Source of the DNA: Incurvaria masculella
Taxonomy: Eukaryota > Arthropoda > Insecta > Lepidoptera > Incurvariidae
DNA length: 64,000 bases
Direction of reading: 5' to 3'
Assembly (NCBI GenBank): GCA_946894095.1
Contig: OX335644.1
Coordinates: forward strand, 5,127,595 to 5,191,594
In this document: positions 26,501 to 36,379 of the stretch, piece by piece
Layout: the number at the start of each line of letters is the position of its first letter
Numbering within the stretch: position 1 is the first letter of the stretch
The notes under the pieces: generated by a model
Databases searched by the model: none
What the model was told of the DNA's origin: nothing
Seen by the model: only the letters and a program-made list of their open reading frames with translations
Made by a program: the position numbers and the translations under genes

Positions 26501-29500
26501 AATATGAATCCAACAAACCGCATTCCCAAAAGAATTAGGGGCCATGCCCGGACCTTCCTTTTATGAGCATGGCGACATTGAACTGGATGGAAAACTTGGA
26601 CAATTTTTCATTGCCGCATCGACCATCTTTTCATTCAATGCGATGGTACCAAACAGTGCGAGCTTAAACCTACCACCTACTAGGGGAAAGGCATCTACAG
26701 TTTTACATGGATTTGGCACTTATCCAATTTAAAAAGTGAAAGAAAGTGTTACATGACCGGGGCGAGGATATTTACCCATAACCTCTTGCGTGAACAGCAA
26801 GTCATCTAGTCCCTAGATCTTGAACATACATTTGGATCATCCTATCTGGACACTTTGTTAATCTTGATCACCTGTGTTTTTGGAGGTCCGGATTAACAAC
26901 ACTCCACTCCATTTTCTAATATTTGTGTGCTATTGATTTCAGAAATTCTTTTCACAAGTCTGAGCACAAAAAGCAGAAGCACAAAAAGGACTCTGAGCGC
27001 AGCAAGATGCGGGCGTCATCTCTGCTACTGGAGCTCGCGGAGGGCAAGTCGTACATGCCCTCGTCGGTGAGCATCACGCCAATCGGTGCCGCCGGCGGTC
27101 CCGTCGCCGCCGCCAGCGCACTCAGCTCCGTCCTCTGCCTCGACCGGCGCCCCGGCATCGAGATCATACCCATCTCCTCCGCGCCGCCCGCCGCTCTGCC
27201 CAGCTCCATCACCATCACACCCATCAGCTCCTCCCAGGCCAAGAGCATGGAGCAACGACACCGCTCCGAGAAAAAGTCCAGCAAGTCCAGCGACGAACGC
27301 AGCCGCGACAAGAAGAAGAAAAAGAAGCGCGACGACATGGGTCCACCCGATAAACTCCCGCCGAAGCAGGATCCCCTCACCAAGCCGGTCTCCGTCAGCA
27401 TCAAGCCGACCGAATGCTCGCCCGTCTCCGTCCGATCCGCCTCGCCCAACTCGCTTCTGAGAAAGTTCAGCCCGAGCCCCACTCACGGGAGGTCCGTGTC
27501 CATCACCAAGTCTTCAAGCCCGAGCGGCGTCAAGAGCATGGGCAAGCCTTCCGGCTCTTCGAGCCACCACAGCAGCCCGCGCCACTCGCCTGTCCAAAAC
27601 AGCCCCAAACATCTTTCTGGCTATTCGAGTCCAAAAAACCATAGCACTTCATCACCGAAACACAGCTCGTCAAGTTCGGGAAAGCCGAGTATGTCGGCCT
27701 TGAAGTCGGCAGCGAGCAGCTCTCCATCGGGAAAGTCCACGGGAGGCTACGACCTGTCCAAAGTCAACAAGATGTCTATGAAGGATGGCTACAGTTCTGG
27801 ATCGTCGAGTTCGCGAGATAAGGAGAAAAAACACTCGGGTATATCGTTTTCTAGCTCCGGCAGCAGTAGCCCAAAAATCAAACCGACCAGCGTCAAGTTA
27901 AAGCAGCTGGAGATCACCCCGATCCTCTCCGACACGCCGATCAGCGAGCCTCTTGTGTCGCCACCCAATGTTGAAATTAGCAAGTCTACTCCAAGCCAAG
28001 TGCGAAATCGAAAGGGTTCTCTCAGCGCCGTCATCGACAAGCTCAAGTCGGCGCAGCATTGCGGCTCCGAAGGCGAACTTAGCGTCACCAAGACCTCTTC
28101 CAGCAGCGGCAGCAAAGATAGACTCAACACTAGCTCTAACAAATTTGCAGATTCCAAAAGTAGTAGCTCCAGCAGTGCCAAAGTTAGCGAGAACAAAAAC
28201 CCCGAGTACATGGTGAAACCTAGCTCAGATGGAATGAAAATCACCATTAACAAGACGAGGACTAAGGATTCCAACAGCTCTAAACCTAGTTTCAGTTCCA
28301 CCAGCAGCTCTTCAAGTTCCTCTTCGGTAAAGCAGGCCTCCACGTCGCCGCAGCTAACCGCACCGAGCCAGGGTTCACCCAAAACCCACACGGGCCTCAA
28401 GCCGGGCGTGATTAGCGGGCCCGCCTCCAAAAAGACTCAAGTGCTCCAGTCCAGCAAGCCGAGCACTCCGACCGGGGCTCCTGCCCCCGGGAACACCTCT
28501 AAATCGAGTTCAAACATTAATAACATGACCTCGAGTTCTAGCAACTCCCCAAAAGTGCCTTACTCAAAAACTTCGTCTAGCTCCTCAATGAGCGGTATGA
28601 ACCTTTCCAAGTCAATGTCCAAAAGCAGTGGCTCTCCCAAGAGTAGCAGCACCGACATCACTAAGATTATGCGCGACCGAGATCGGGAGAGAGAAAGGGA
28701 GAAGTCTCGAATGAAATCAGGAGGCAGCTTGGAGAAATCTGTATTTTCAGCTAAATCTGGGAGGTCGAGCCCCGCGCTAACTAGAGATGAGGTCGACGGA
28801 GACCGCAGCTTCAAGTCTCAGTCGAAGGACGCCAACTTCCTGGTGGAGGGCCTCATGAAGCCGCTCGATACAAGCAAGTTCCAGATCCCCAAATTAAAGA
28901 ACCAGGCACCTCCTGACAAAAGCGCAGCACCCACTCAGTTCGACGGCCGGCCTCCACACAACGACTTCTCGCAACGCTTGCTGGAGCACGGCAAGTACCC
29001 CTTTCCACACACTCCCAACTCGAGAAACAGTCCAGACCTAATCCAAAAATCTGGGTACCCGCTCAACATTCCGAAGCCGCTGATGGGATCTTCGAGTCCC
29101 AAGCCGAATGCAATTCTGCAGCCTCCGAAACCCGACCAAATGGATCGGCCAATGGAGTTCTCAACGAAGAGCCAGGATGCGAAGCTCGAGTTGCCGCCCC
29201 GGAAAGAGGAGGCGAGAGCGGAAGAGACGAGGGCGCCGGCCGACCGGTTGGCGTATCCGCTGGCGACGGGCGACGCGTCGAAGGCGTTCTCCGTTCCCAA
29301 AATGAGCGCGGACGAGCGGAAGGGTGCGGACTCGGCCATGAAGCCGCCAGCGAGCGGGATGGTGGCCCGCAGCGGCGCGACCACCCCGCAGGAGGCGGCG
29401 GAGATGCTGCTGGACTTCTCGTCGTCGTCGGGGGGCAAGGTGTCGGGCGTGGTGGCGGTGCGGCCCGTGTACGCGGCTCCGGCGGCGGCGCTCGCGCTGC

Positions 29501-29598
29501 ACCTCGTCAAGAGCCCCGCGCCCTCCCCGCACTCCAACTCGCCGTGCATCACCGACGACGAACTCATGGACGAGGCGCTCGTGGGGCCGGGCAAATGA
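8542..29598 (+). CDS. MED1: Mediator complex subunit 1
   Basis: Twelve coding exons: 8542-8709, 10186-10319, 10534-10657, 11646-11901, 12862-13114, 13551-13677, 14324-14446, 15310-15490, 23014-23284, 23885-24084, 26067-26388, 26943-29598. All junctions are AG/GT and all phases close, giving 1604 aa. The product bridges activators and RNA polymerase II as part of Mediator in the nucleus. Residues about 25-550 form the conserved Med1 domain. Exons 11-12 are an acidic Ser-rich patch, basic NLS-like runs ([22 protein letters not shown]) and a very long Ser/Lys/Pro-rich disordered tail, as in animal MED1. The only LxxLL string I noticed is LEILL in exon 3, inside the folded domain; none was seen in the tail where mammalian nuclear-receptor boxes lie. 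The start lies in AAAATGAGC and is the first ATG in frame. Large introns 8, 10 and 11 hold transposons. Confidence 0.93.
9842..9990 (+). mobile_element. Helitron-like 3' terminus
   Basis: In MED1 intron 1 the words AATTTGGTAGATGGACCTGG and TAGGCTACTTTTAATCC precede a GC-rich hairpin (ACCCGAGCGGAGCCGGGT) and a terminal CTAG followed by T. That is the layout of lepidopteran Helitron 3' ends, which insert between A and T. The 5' end was not identified. Confidence 0.55.
10736..11268 (+). mobile_element. TTAA-flanked piggyBac-like MITE, copy 1
   Basis: A 533-base element in MED1 intron 3 bordered by TTAA at 10732-10735 and 11269-11272, with ends GGTGGGCCA and its near-inverse GGGACACC. It encodes no transposase. 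Copies 2 (40486-46267, interrupted) and 3 (57632-58122, inverted) share the full sequence, including AACAGCACGGTTTTGTACC and ACTTTGGAGGTGGATTAC. Confidence 0.8.
11960..12098 (+). repeat. SINE 3' fragment
   Basis: Lies in MED1 intron 4. It matches the tail of the tRNA-head SINE (TTTTCCATCCAGTTCAATGT, GGAAGGTCCTGGCATGGCAC) and ends in a short A run. It is 5' truncated and internally shortened. Confidence 0.65.
12405..12627 (+). mobile_element. RTE retrotransposon 3' end fragment
   Basis: Lies in MED1 intron 4. A conceptual frame reads [19 protein letters not shown]...[14 protein letters not shown], the typical C-terminus of RTE-clade ORF2, with an internal stop. It is a 5'-truncated dead copy, different from the element at 40.6-45.9 kb. 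Confidence 0.7.
15505..15830 (+). pseudogene. Two relic copies of MED1 exon 8
   Basis: Directly after exon 8, intron 8 holds two diverged copies of the last ~90 bases of that exon. The second (about 15713-15797) matches exon positions 15388-15480 closely, with shared words TCACGCACC, GCACGTGCCAC, GTGTGCCTCC and CTCTTCAACACG, but has an in-frame TAG in place of a Gln codon. The first (about 15515-15605) is more diverged and has lost about six bases. Part of the donor region seems to be copied too. They are not spliced in the gene model and look like a decayed tandem exon duplication. Confidence 0.65.
16582..18254 (+). pseudogene. Jockey ORF1 (Gag-like), frameshifted
   Basis: The N-terminal part reads from ATG 16582 to about 16850-16920. 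The natural continuation (a Pro/Gln-rich stretch leading into [15 protein letters not shown] and beyond) is in another frame, so one indel separates the two halves; left uncorrected the first frame stops at 17059-17061. The second half carries three CCHC-type zinc knuckles ([41 protein letters not shown]), as expected for a Jockey Gag that binds its RNA. Its stop overlaps the ORF2 start as ATGA at 18251-18254. Confidence 0.82.
18251..20932 (+). CDS. Jockey ORF2: AP endonuclease plus reverse transcriptase
   Basis: An uninterrupted 893-codon frame. The N-terminal part is an endonuclease/exonuclease/phosphatase fold ([30 protein letters not shown]) that nicks the target. The reverse transcriptase follows ([41 protein letters not shown]). 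Residue 581 in motif A is His (CAT 19991-19993) in [13 protein letters not shown], where this family has Asp; the copy at 31 kb keeps FLDVQQAF. Loss of this metal-binding Asp should abolish polymerase activity. Translation probably depended on the ATGA overlap with ORF1. Confidence 0.9.
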   Translation: MTALRIAIWNINGLAPNKNELETFLSTNKIDIVLVSETHLNDKKSFKLDGFNVYCTNHPDGTSHGGAAVIIKSNIRHYLHSEFREQFLQATTVTVEDRQGTINVSAIYCPPRHKITEEKYTRYFNTLGKRFISGGDWNSKHIFWGSRLTTTRGRNLKKCTDSLRLETLSTGEPTYWPTDKYKVPDLLDFFITKGTSYLYSSIESSLDATSDHSPVIGIFSATIIHIKQPDTLYNYKTDWLAFTEYLENEINLKIPLKTEQDIDDATFYITNLIQEASWRSTPTLTPGNTQRNVPLKVREKITEKRRLRRQWQQSRHHSDKTAFSKSARELKAMIAENQNNSFQEKLRTLSATKRDNYSLWKITKQYKRPQQSIPPLRTPSGDWARSYIEKAELFASHLNKVFTPNESNMKEFEAEVDRVLNSDQQISQPIKLVTPRETARLIRDEENKKAPGFDLITGEILKRLPRKAIVFLTVLFNAILRLQYYPKIWKISQIRMVLKPGKPPTEVSSYRPISLLPTISKVFEKLFLNRLRPVLEEHNIIPNHQFGFRKQHSTIEQVHRVIRKVRQSLEKKEYCSAVFLHIQQAFDSVWHKGILFKLKNLLPNSYYMVLQSYLNQRKFQVKSGEYFSKIYDVNASVPQGSVLGPVLYSIYTADLPTTDQVVTATYADDTACLASDLDPSKASKKIQTQLKKIDQWLETWRIKCSSTKSNHITFTLRKGDCAPVTMGGEELPKKTCVKYLGLHLDRRLTWSNHIKAKRTDASLQYKGLYWLLGRDSSLSLNNKILVYKSIIRPIWSYGIELWGSASNSNLEVLQRFQNIVLRNIARAPWFTRNQEIHEYLEMPTLKEMVKNQCTSYKNRLEKHTNNLAKSLLKTSDTVSRLNRWNILDLDTRS
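21399..21980 (+). mobile_element. Possible LTR of an LTR retrotransposon
   Basis: Starts TGTGTTAGG and ends near GACACA (inverted TGTGT/ACACA). It contains TATTTATA, then AATAAATGG near the 3' side, the order expected for U3-R-U5. Just downstream TGGTGCCGGGGT could be a tRNA primer site. No gag or pol follows, so it would be a solo or truncated LTR. The boundaries are tentative. Confidence 0.4.
22037..22182. mobile_element. Harbinger-like MITE, copy 2 (5' truncated)
   Basis: Lies in MED1 intron 8. It retains AGTAGTACTTTGTGACGTCA, the central ATTTCGTCCATACAAAATGT and the complete right end CTATTTATCTCAGCC. The left terminus is degraded. Confidence 0.7.
22460..22628. mobile_element. Harbinger-like MITE, copy 3
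   Basis: A complete 169-base copy in MED1 intron 8 with TTA on both sides (22457-22459 and 22629-22631) and mirrored GGCTGAGATAAATAGTCGTA ends. Confidence 0.78.
24110..24440 (-). repeat. tRNA-head SINE copy
   Basis: Minus-strand copy in MED1 intron 10. It holds the tail (CATGGATGGCTAATGCC), the body (CCATGCCAGGACCTTCC, CAATGCGATGGTA) and part of the head. Short indels mark it as old. Confidence 0.75.
25170..25432 (-). repeat. AACCGACTT-family repeat, minus strand
   Basis: Lies in MED1 intron 10 and ends in AACCTCCTCCTTTTTTTTAA followed by GTCGGTTAAA, the mirror of the start of the element at 854-1020. The other boundary is vague. Confidence 0.5.
26460..26795 (-). repeat. tRNA-head SINE copy
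   Basis: Lies in MED1 intron 11 with the same body blocks as 24110-24440 (GCCATGCCCGGACCTTCC, CAATGCGATGGTACCA). It is diverged, and the head is poorly preserved. Confidence 0.7.
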
Positions 29599-30265
29599 GT
29601 ACCGCCACCGAACCCTCGTCTGGTGCAGCTTGCCAGTCGTATGCAATCTTTGTTGTGCTTTCTGGACCCTACGATAGGAGAGGTACACAAAGTACTACCA
29701 CTCGTTTCACGCAGGTGAGAATATTGTAATCCGCAACCAATGCACCACATGTGTTTAATGTGAATATTTGAGTTTTTGGAGTGTTGGAATGTGGTATGCA
29801 CCAGCACTGTAGTAATACTATGCATATCCAACTTTATTGAAAAACTTTTTTTTTTTATTCAGTATGTTTTATTTCATTCAACAATAGTTTGCCTATACAG
29901 GATAGTTGCAAATGAGAGCTGACAATGTACTTTTAGTATGTATGTATTTATTTACTGAGTTGATCTGGCTTTCCTTGCATCCAAATGCATAACTTACAAC
30001 AATCACTTTTCATAATTTTGCCCTTTGGCCCTTTTGGTGGCATTATCTCGGTGTAGAATTAAGCAGAAAACCCTTAATAACTCCCAAGTATTATAATTTA
30101 TAAGTCTGCTACCAAAGGTGTGTTCATAGACGTTACTCATACTTTTTTTTGTGTGTTTAATCTTGCGATCAGTCGTTTGACTATGAGCAGATGTGATGTG
30201 TGATAAGTTGGCATTGAGAGTAGGATTTCCCAATGGAGATCTGTCTATTATTTATTTTTGGCTTT
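29599..30265 (+). other. MED1 3' flank / probable 3' UTR
   Basis: AT-rich sequence following the MED1 stop, with no further exon. No AATAAA is convincing in the first 600 bases; candidates lie only beyond the retrotransposon, so the transcript end is unresolved. GTTCATAGACGTTACTCATAC at about 30122-30142 has an inverted near-match at about 31625-31645. Confidence 0.4.
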
Positions 30266-30269
30266 CTAG

Positions 30270-31555
30270 AAGCTATGGTCTTGGAGAATTTTGCGGCGTT
30301 AGAGGCGGTCAATTGTATCTGGTATTGTTAGCTTTTCAGCCAGTGGATTTGGGTGTATTTTCAGTCTATCCTGGTATCTCTCGCAGCAAGTTTTGATCTC
30401 ATCCTTGACTGTGTGGATGTTGGAGGTATTCTGGAACTTCTGAGTTTCGGATAAACCAGGGTGCATTGGAGATTTGCTTCAGGATGTAGTTCTGAGTTCT
30501 TTGGATATTACTTATGTTTGAGTCGCTTGCGGAGCCCCATAATTGGACTCTATATGTCCATATTGGCTTGAGGACTGCTTTGTATATAAGGAGCTTATTG
30601 TCTAGAGTCTGCTTGGAGTTACGTCCCAGCAACCAGTACATTCCTCGATACCTTAGGTTAATTGCATCTCTCTTTTTCTGTATATGCTTTTTCCAAGTCA
30701 GCTGGCGATCCAGATGCATTCCTAGATACCCGACTGAGTCGCTATGGGGTAGCTGGTTTTCACCTAGCTGCACTGGTGGGCAGTTTTCTCTCTGTAAGGT
30801 AAAGGTTACATGCACTGATTTGGAGGCACCGGCCTTTATTCTCCATGTTTTAAGCCATTTGTCGACACTATTGAGGCTTTCATGCAAGGATTTGGATGCT
30901 TCTTCTGGTAGTTTATCAGTAGCCATGAGTGCTGTGTCATCAGCAAATGTTGCCACCATAACATCTGGAGTTTCTGGTAGATCTGACGTAAATATCGTGT
31001 AAAGAACGGGACCCAACTTGGGGTACTCCTGCCAGGATGTCATGAAATCTCGAGGTGCAGTCGCCCTCCCTTACTTGGAAAATTCTGTTGGAGAGGTATG
31101 ATTCTAGTATATTATAGTAGGTATGTGGAAAAAGCTTCTTGATTTTATACAGCAGGCCCTTATGCCAGACTCTATTAAATGCCTGCTGCACATCAAGAAA
31201 GGCAGAGGAGCAGTATTCCTTTCTTTCAAAGGTGCCTCTAATTGCACGACACACTCTGTGGACCTGTTCTATTGTAGCGTGTTCCTGTCTGAATTCAAAT
31301 TGGTGATCCGGTAAGATATGGTCTTCAGACAGTGATTGTAATAGTCGCTTTAGTAGTACCTTCTCAAAGAGCTTTGAAATAACTGGAAGCAAGCTGATTG
31401 GTCGGTATGAGGTAACTTCGTGGACGGGTTTCCCAGCTTTTAGTATCGTTAAGATTTGGGAAACTTTCCAAAGCTAGGGAAAGTACCCCATTCTGATAAT
31501 GCAGTTAAATAATGTGGTGAGAAATACGACTGCCTTTTTTGGAAGGAAACTTTGT
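30270..31555 (-). mobile_element. Truncated Jockey-type retrotransposon (reverse transcriptase part)
   Basis: Minus-strand frames at 30940-31392 and 30399-31043 are the two halves of one reverse transcriptase: [29 protein letters not shown], then TFADDTALMA and the C-terminal GMYWLLGRNS block. They are separated by an indel near 31020. Homology continues to about 31555, with a stop near 31470, and is then cut off, the usual 5' truncation. It belongs to the same family as 16279-21072 but is clearly diverged. Confidence 0.85.
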
Positions 31556-33390
31556 AAAATTTGACATTCGGTCCATACATTTTATGTCACACTGACAGTC
31601 GAAAGACATACTTTGGCTCAGCCAAGTACGAGTAACGTCTATGAATCTCAGCATGAGAGTGTCATGTCACACGTCAACAGGGATAATTGACGCCATAACT
31701 TCCACACAGAATAAGAATAAAATAGAGTTCTTATAAGCTTGGTACACATCTTAAGAAACCCGCATAAATATAAGCACCACGATCTGCTCTTTGAAACGGT
31801 TGTTATATATACAATTACTTTATCGATTTTATGATTTTATATCTTTAACACCTATACAATCACTTGGTACTGACCTACGATTTTGTAAAACTCCAAGGTT
31901 ATCTCATAACCCTAACTCTCAAAAGTGGTGTTTTTTATATTTATTAGCAGACTTAGGCTTTTAATAACATATGAGTGTATAGATATTCATATCAACTAAA
32001 TTACAAAAGCTTTCATTTTGTTATAATTGTTGAAATTGTATGAGTTCGATATCACAAAGTTTTTATTGCGATTTTTTTCCCAATTCACAAACATTTATTT
32101 CATGCCCTGCATATCTTTTTGTAACAAACAATCGAAGAATTCAGGGTTAGTGAAATTGATTGCCTAATACTTACTTTTTGTTAGATCTAAGCATAGCGAT
32201 AGACTTGGTAGGCATAATCATATTATAATTTTATTAACGACATAATAATGATCTAATTTACTAACAAGAAATTGATATTATAAAGTGTTCTAAATTTAGG
32301 AATGTATAATAGACGATAGTGTAATAATATATTGAATCACTCTTATGACTTTTCCGTCAAATAAGTAATTAATCTTGACTACTGAAAAGAATTGTGGAAA
32401 TAAAAATATACTTAATTTAAATCGTTCAATTAATTTTTGTTAAGCCGGGTGCTGCCACCTCCAGCTCAAGCAAGATGTTCCCCAGTTTTAAAGATAACTT
32501 TCTTTGCGAGTGATACTATATACATTAAGTTATTTAATATTTTTATGGTGGTAACCCGTTCATATTGCGTACAAATCGAGGCAATTGCTGTCTGTGTAAA
32601 TAAAAAGTGTAAATCTCTAATTTATGAATATATCATGTATTGATATACAATAAAGTATATTGAAAGCAAATGGACATTTAATTAATGTGTGATAACCAAA
32701 TATAAATACAGTCACAGTGAGCCAAACATTGTTTCATACAAAATATACCAAAATTCTTTTTCATATTTAGAAAATTGTAAATTTCTATGTAACTCAAAAA
32801 TATTGATCTGAAATTATATTTATTATTTCACTTTGAAATCATGAAAAGTTAATAAAGATAATAATCGACGAAGAATCAGTGGGTCACCTCTTATTTCTAG
32901 GCTTTTACCCTACTTCACCTGGCAATCTAAAAATGCACAGGTCACCAGGCTTTCTTTAAGGAAAACTAGAGAAATCATAAAGATATTACAAAAAGTCAGT
33001 TCACATTACGTGAGCGCAGACACTATGTACTGATTGAGATTCGAAAAGTTGTCTAACGAGTTGTCAACTCGCAGCAGTGATCCTAGACTTGATTTCTCAC
33101 TCACACTGTGTTCGTCTTGTAAGCAGAGCATGTTAATGCTATATCTGTGGTGACAACACTTCTGTCAAACCAAAAAGTTTATGTTGTAAAAAAAATGTTT
33201 TATTAAAGTTTTCATAAAAGCTCGCAACTATTTGTGCATATTTGTAATGATGCCCGTTATTCTATACTTCAATACTTTCACCAAATTATTCAAATCTTGT
33301 AACTAACCTTTGAACTATTCAACAAGATTCCTGGGCACTAAAGCACGTCTCTAGTTTGTCCGTTTTGCGTTATTTCATTGACAGATTAAT
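31556..33390. other. Intergenic AT-rich region
   Basis: No gene recognised. AATAAA-type signals occur near 32397, 32650 and 32853 and might serve MED1. 31556-31655 contains GTCCATACATTTTATGTCAC and GAGTAACGTCTATGAATCTCAGC, loosely like the Harbinger-like MITEs, so the retrotransposon probably landed in such an element. Confidence 0.4.
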
Positions 33391-33609
33391 ATGTTAGAGC
33401 AGGATAAGTCAAAGCTGTTTTGTGCTTGCATGCATCTGCCATGGGCGACGCGCATGCTTCTATTTCTGTCGTCATTGTCTATTTATACCCATCTGGTGCG
33501 AAATAGAACTGGTGACGACGTGAGTGGTTACAATACTCATGCTTCTCTTCTACTAGTCACTTGTGGCTATTTTACCAAAAAGTGTTTCTTAAAATTTTAC
33601 CATAAGACA

Positions 33610-34931
33610 ATGGAAACATGCTCATTACCAAACAGACGGTGTTATGAAGCAATCGATGAAGTCGCTCGGAATGAAGGTTTTATTGATTACCATCTAGAAA
33701 TACGTTCTGGATCTTCTAAGGGAGATAATTACATGGGAGAAATGCGAAGAGTGGAGGTTCGAGCAAAGAAGTCTAACAAAATTTTTAATTTGATAATTAA
33801 ATCGGCACCAATACTTGATGCAGTCAGAAACAAGATTCCTGTGGAAGTTATATACAACAGAGAAATAGTTGCTTACACCGAAGTGTTAAAAGTGCTCGAA
33901 GATGTCCAATGCCATGCGGACGTTAACCCATCAGTGAAATTTAATTTCGTGCGGTGTTACTATGCCTCACAGGAACCCATGATGGAACTTCTCATATTGG
34001 AAGACCTGAAGCCTCAGGGTTTCAAGATGATTGAGAAACCAGGCATAGTGCAAGTGGAACATGCTAAGCTTGTGATTACAGCATTAGCTAAGCTGCATGG
34101 CCTCTCATTTGTCCTTAAGAAGCGAAATCCAGAGGATTTTAGAAAAATCTCAAATATATGTGTTCCTGACGTTGCAATTGTGTTTGAAGATTTTGCAATT
34201 TTTCTTCAAAAGTCACTGGATTTAGCCGCTAAAGTAGTTGAAGATCCTCTTCATAAATGCAAAATTCTTCAAGTCAGGGAGAACTATTTGGAGCACTGGA
34301 AAGAATGTCTGGGAGGCAGAACTTACAGCGTAATATGTCACGGCGACTGTTGGATAAACAACATCATGTTCAAGGATCAGGTTTGTTGGCTTGGTTAAAA
34401 TATTGTTGCTTTCATAGATTTTTAAGTCATTTTTACTGGTGTAGGTACTTCTACCTATTGCAGTGATACTTTATTTGGAACTATTTCCCAACATTTTAAC
34501 AAAATTGTAATGAAATGCAATGTAATTCTCGCAGGAAGGAAACCCGTTGGATGCATGATTGCACGACTACCAAATCCTACGCTACGGGCCACCGGCTGCG
34601 GATGTGCTGTATTTCCTCTTTACCAGCACAGACGGTGGCGCTGAGGAGAGCTCACTACTCTTACTGTCTCGACCTCTACCACCAAACTCTAGCTAACGTT
34701 CTAAAGGCGTACTCCTATGATATCGGAGAAGTTTTACCTAGGGAAATGTTTGACTCGCAAATTAAAACTTTGGGGAGGTTTGCATTTATTGGGGGTATAG
34801 CAGCGTGCAAGCCCATGGTAATGGAAGGGGAAGATATCGTGAATGTCGAGGAGCTGTTTCAACATGACGAGATGGCACCACCAAAGGGAGCAGCCTTTGA
34901 CAGATATCTGAAAAAACTTGAGACGTTATAG
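33610..34931 (+). pseudogene. Ecdysteroid-kinase-like (CHK/EcKinase) gene with stop and frameshift
   Basis: Exon 1 (33610-34380, 257 codons) starts METCSLPNRR and ends at a GT donor after the kinase motif CHGDCWINNIMF (catalytic Asp about residue 246). Exon 2 (34535-34931) continues EGNPLDA, then TGA at 34556-34558 where the family has a residue just before the DYQ metal-binding motif, then LHDYQILRYGPPAADVLYFLFTSTDG. A one-base shift near 34637 is needed to reach the C-terminal part ALRRAHYSYCLDLYHQTL... to the TAA/TAG-type end at 34931. The family phosphorylates small molecules such as ecdysteroids in insects. The rest is well preserved (about 389 codons), so this is a recent pseudogene, a null allele or an assembly error. 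An in-frame ATG at 33391 adds 73 non-family codons and was not used. AATAAA lies at 35049-35054. Confidence 0.8.
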
Positions 34932-36379
34932 TTGACTGCATCGAGTATGGATATGTGTAAGATTTACATAGGTACTGTCGTTCATGGTGGAGGAAAACTG
35001 TCAAAAGCTTCAGTAACTAGCCAGATTATTGTGAAAATCTCTTTTTAAAATAAATGTGACCTAATTGGGCCATATTAGAACTACGTACTTAACTGTTTCC
35101 AATTAAATATGCTGTCTCACTAGTGATATTGCAAACAATTTCAACAATTGAAAAATCCAAAAATGAATGTCAGTGAGATTATCACATCACAACTTATACT
35201 ATTAACATATTTCACTTGATCTCCTTTACGTAGGCGTCGAGTTCATTCATGACCTTTATCCCTGTTATCACTGAGACCTTTGCATGTGGACTTTGTCAAA
35301 GTCAAGTAACTATTCAAAAGTTACCAAGTCTTGATATTGTGTGCGTGTGGAATAGAACAATGGGTCCTTCCCATTGTTATATTTCACTGTTATATTTTCA
35401 ATATTTTTTTAAATTTTTTACTTATTTTTGAAAATAAAGGAATGTTTCCTTTCAGTAAAATTTTGTACTTTCCCTCTTCCTTGCAATACTATAGCCTTTA
35501 TTTTCCGCCCTGTGTACATTCAGTGCCACCCACTGCAGAGGGCTTGGGCCTCTCAACCACAGCGAGCATAGAGGAATGGTAGTAGCGATCTAAACTCATT
35601 TGTATTGCGGCAGCATAGCCACGAGTTAGTGGAAAATGCCTGTTTAGTTCCCTCACGAATTTGGGACACGCAACATCTAATGTGCCTTGGATTTAATGTC
35701 ATGTGAAGTTCTTACGTGTTCTCACATGTCATTGGAACTCGAACCAAATCAACAGTAAGCGAACTCACTTGCCACCGCTTCCATTTTTGTATGTAAAAGT
35801 GGCTACGGCACCCCATACAGCGAGTAGTTCGCTACTCCTGCTTCCTCCTTAACCATATAGGTTTCGAGGTACCATAAATAGCGTTATTCCAGAAGTTCAA
35901 CTATCCACGGGTGCGAATCAACTTTTGAGTATAAGTCACTAAGATAAAATGTGTCTCCTATGCGCTAGACTTTAATTAGTATAATTGATGAAAATTTAAG
36001 TAGGAAAAAAATATGTGATGGTACTATGAGGCAGTGCCACTTTAGGTGTTCTTAATGCTTACGATCAGCAATCTGTGATTCTTACAAATAAAACAACATG
36101 TTCCTTAAAAAATAATGTTTTTTTTTATTCGTCAATTAAAACTGATGAATCATGGAATTAATTCATCATGATATCAATGTATCGCTTATGATATTCCAAC
36201 AGGAAACAAACAAAGAGTCTTACTATTCCATTTCTTGCTGCATTTAAATATACACAAAACTAATCGGAACACGATCACTTGATTGAACTAAATCAGGTGA
36301 GATCTGGCGCCACCCGGCCGGGTCCATGCAGCGAATGCTAGTCTGTTTTCACTTCACTGAGTCTATCGGAACGGCCGCA
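34932..36379. other. Intergenic between kinase and Aly, convergent 3' ends
   Basis: No gene. It holds the kinase 3' UTR (AATAAA 35049-35054) and, on the minus strand, the Aly 3' UTR with AATAAA (TTTATT at 36124-36129). It also carries a detached 34-base copy of the Aly stop region at 35212-35245. Confidence 0.5.
35212..35245 (-). repeat. 34-base exact copy of the Aly C-terminal codons
   Basis: Identical to 36380-36413, the last codons and stop of Aly ([14 protein letters not shown]), with unrelated sequence on both sides and no splice acceptor nearby. Confidence 0.85.

Noticed and set aside
27789..28430. Long minus-strand frames across MED1 exon 12
   Set aside because: They are antisense shadows caused by biased Ser/Lys codon composition of MED1.
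33391..33609. 73-codon N-terminal extension of the kinase
   Set aside because: Hydrophobic and unlike the family; METCSLPNRR at 33610 gives the expected N-terminus.
34556..34558. TGA in the kinase read as selenocysteine
   Set aside because: No SECIS-like hairpin was evident, the family has no selenoproteins that I know of, and a second frameshift lies 80 bases downstream.
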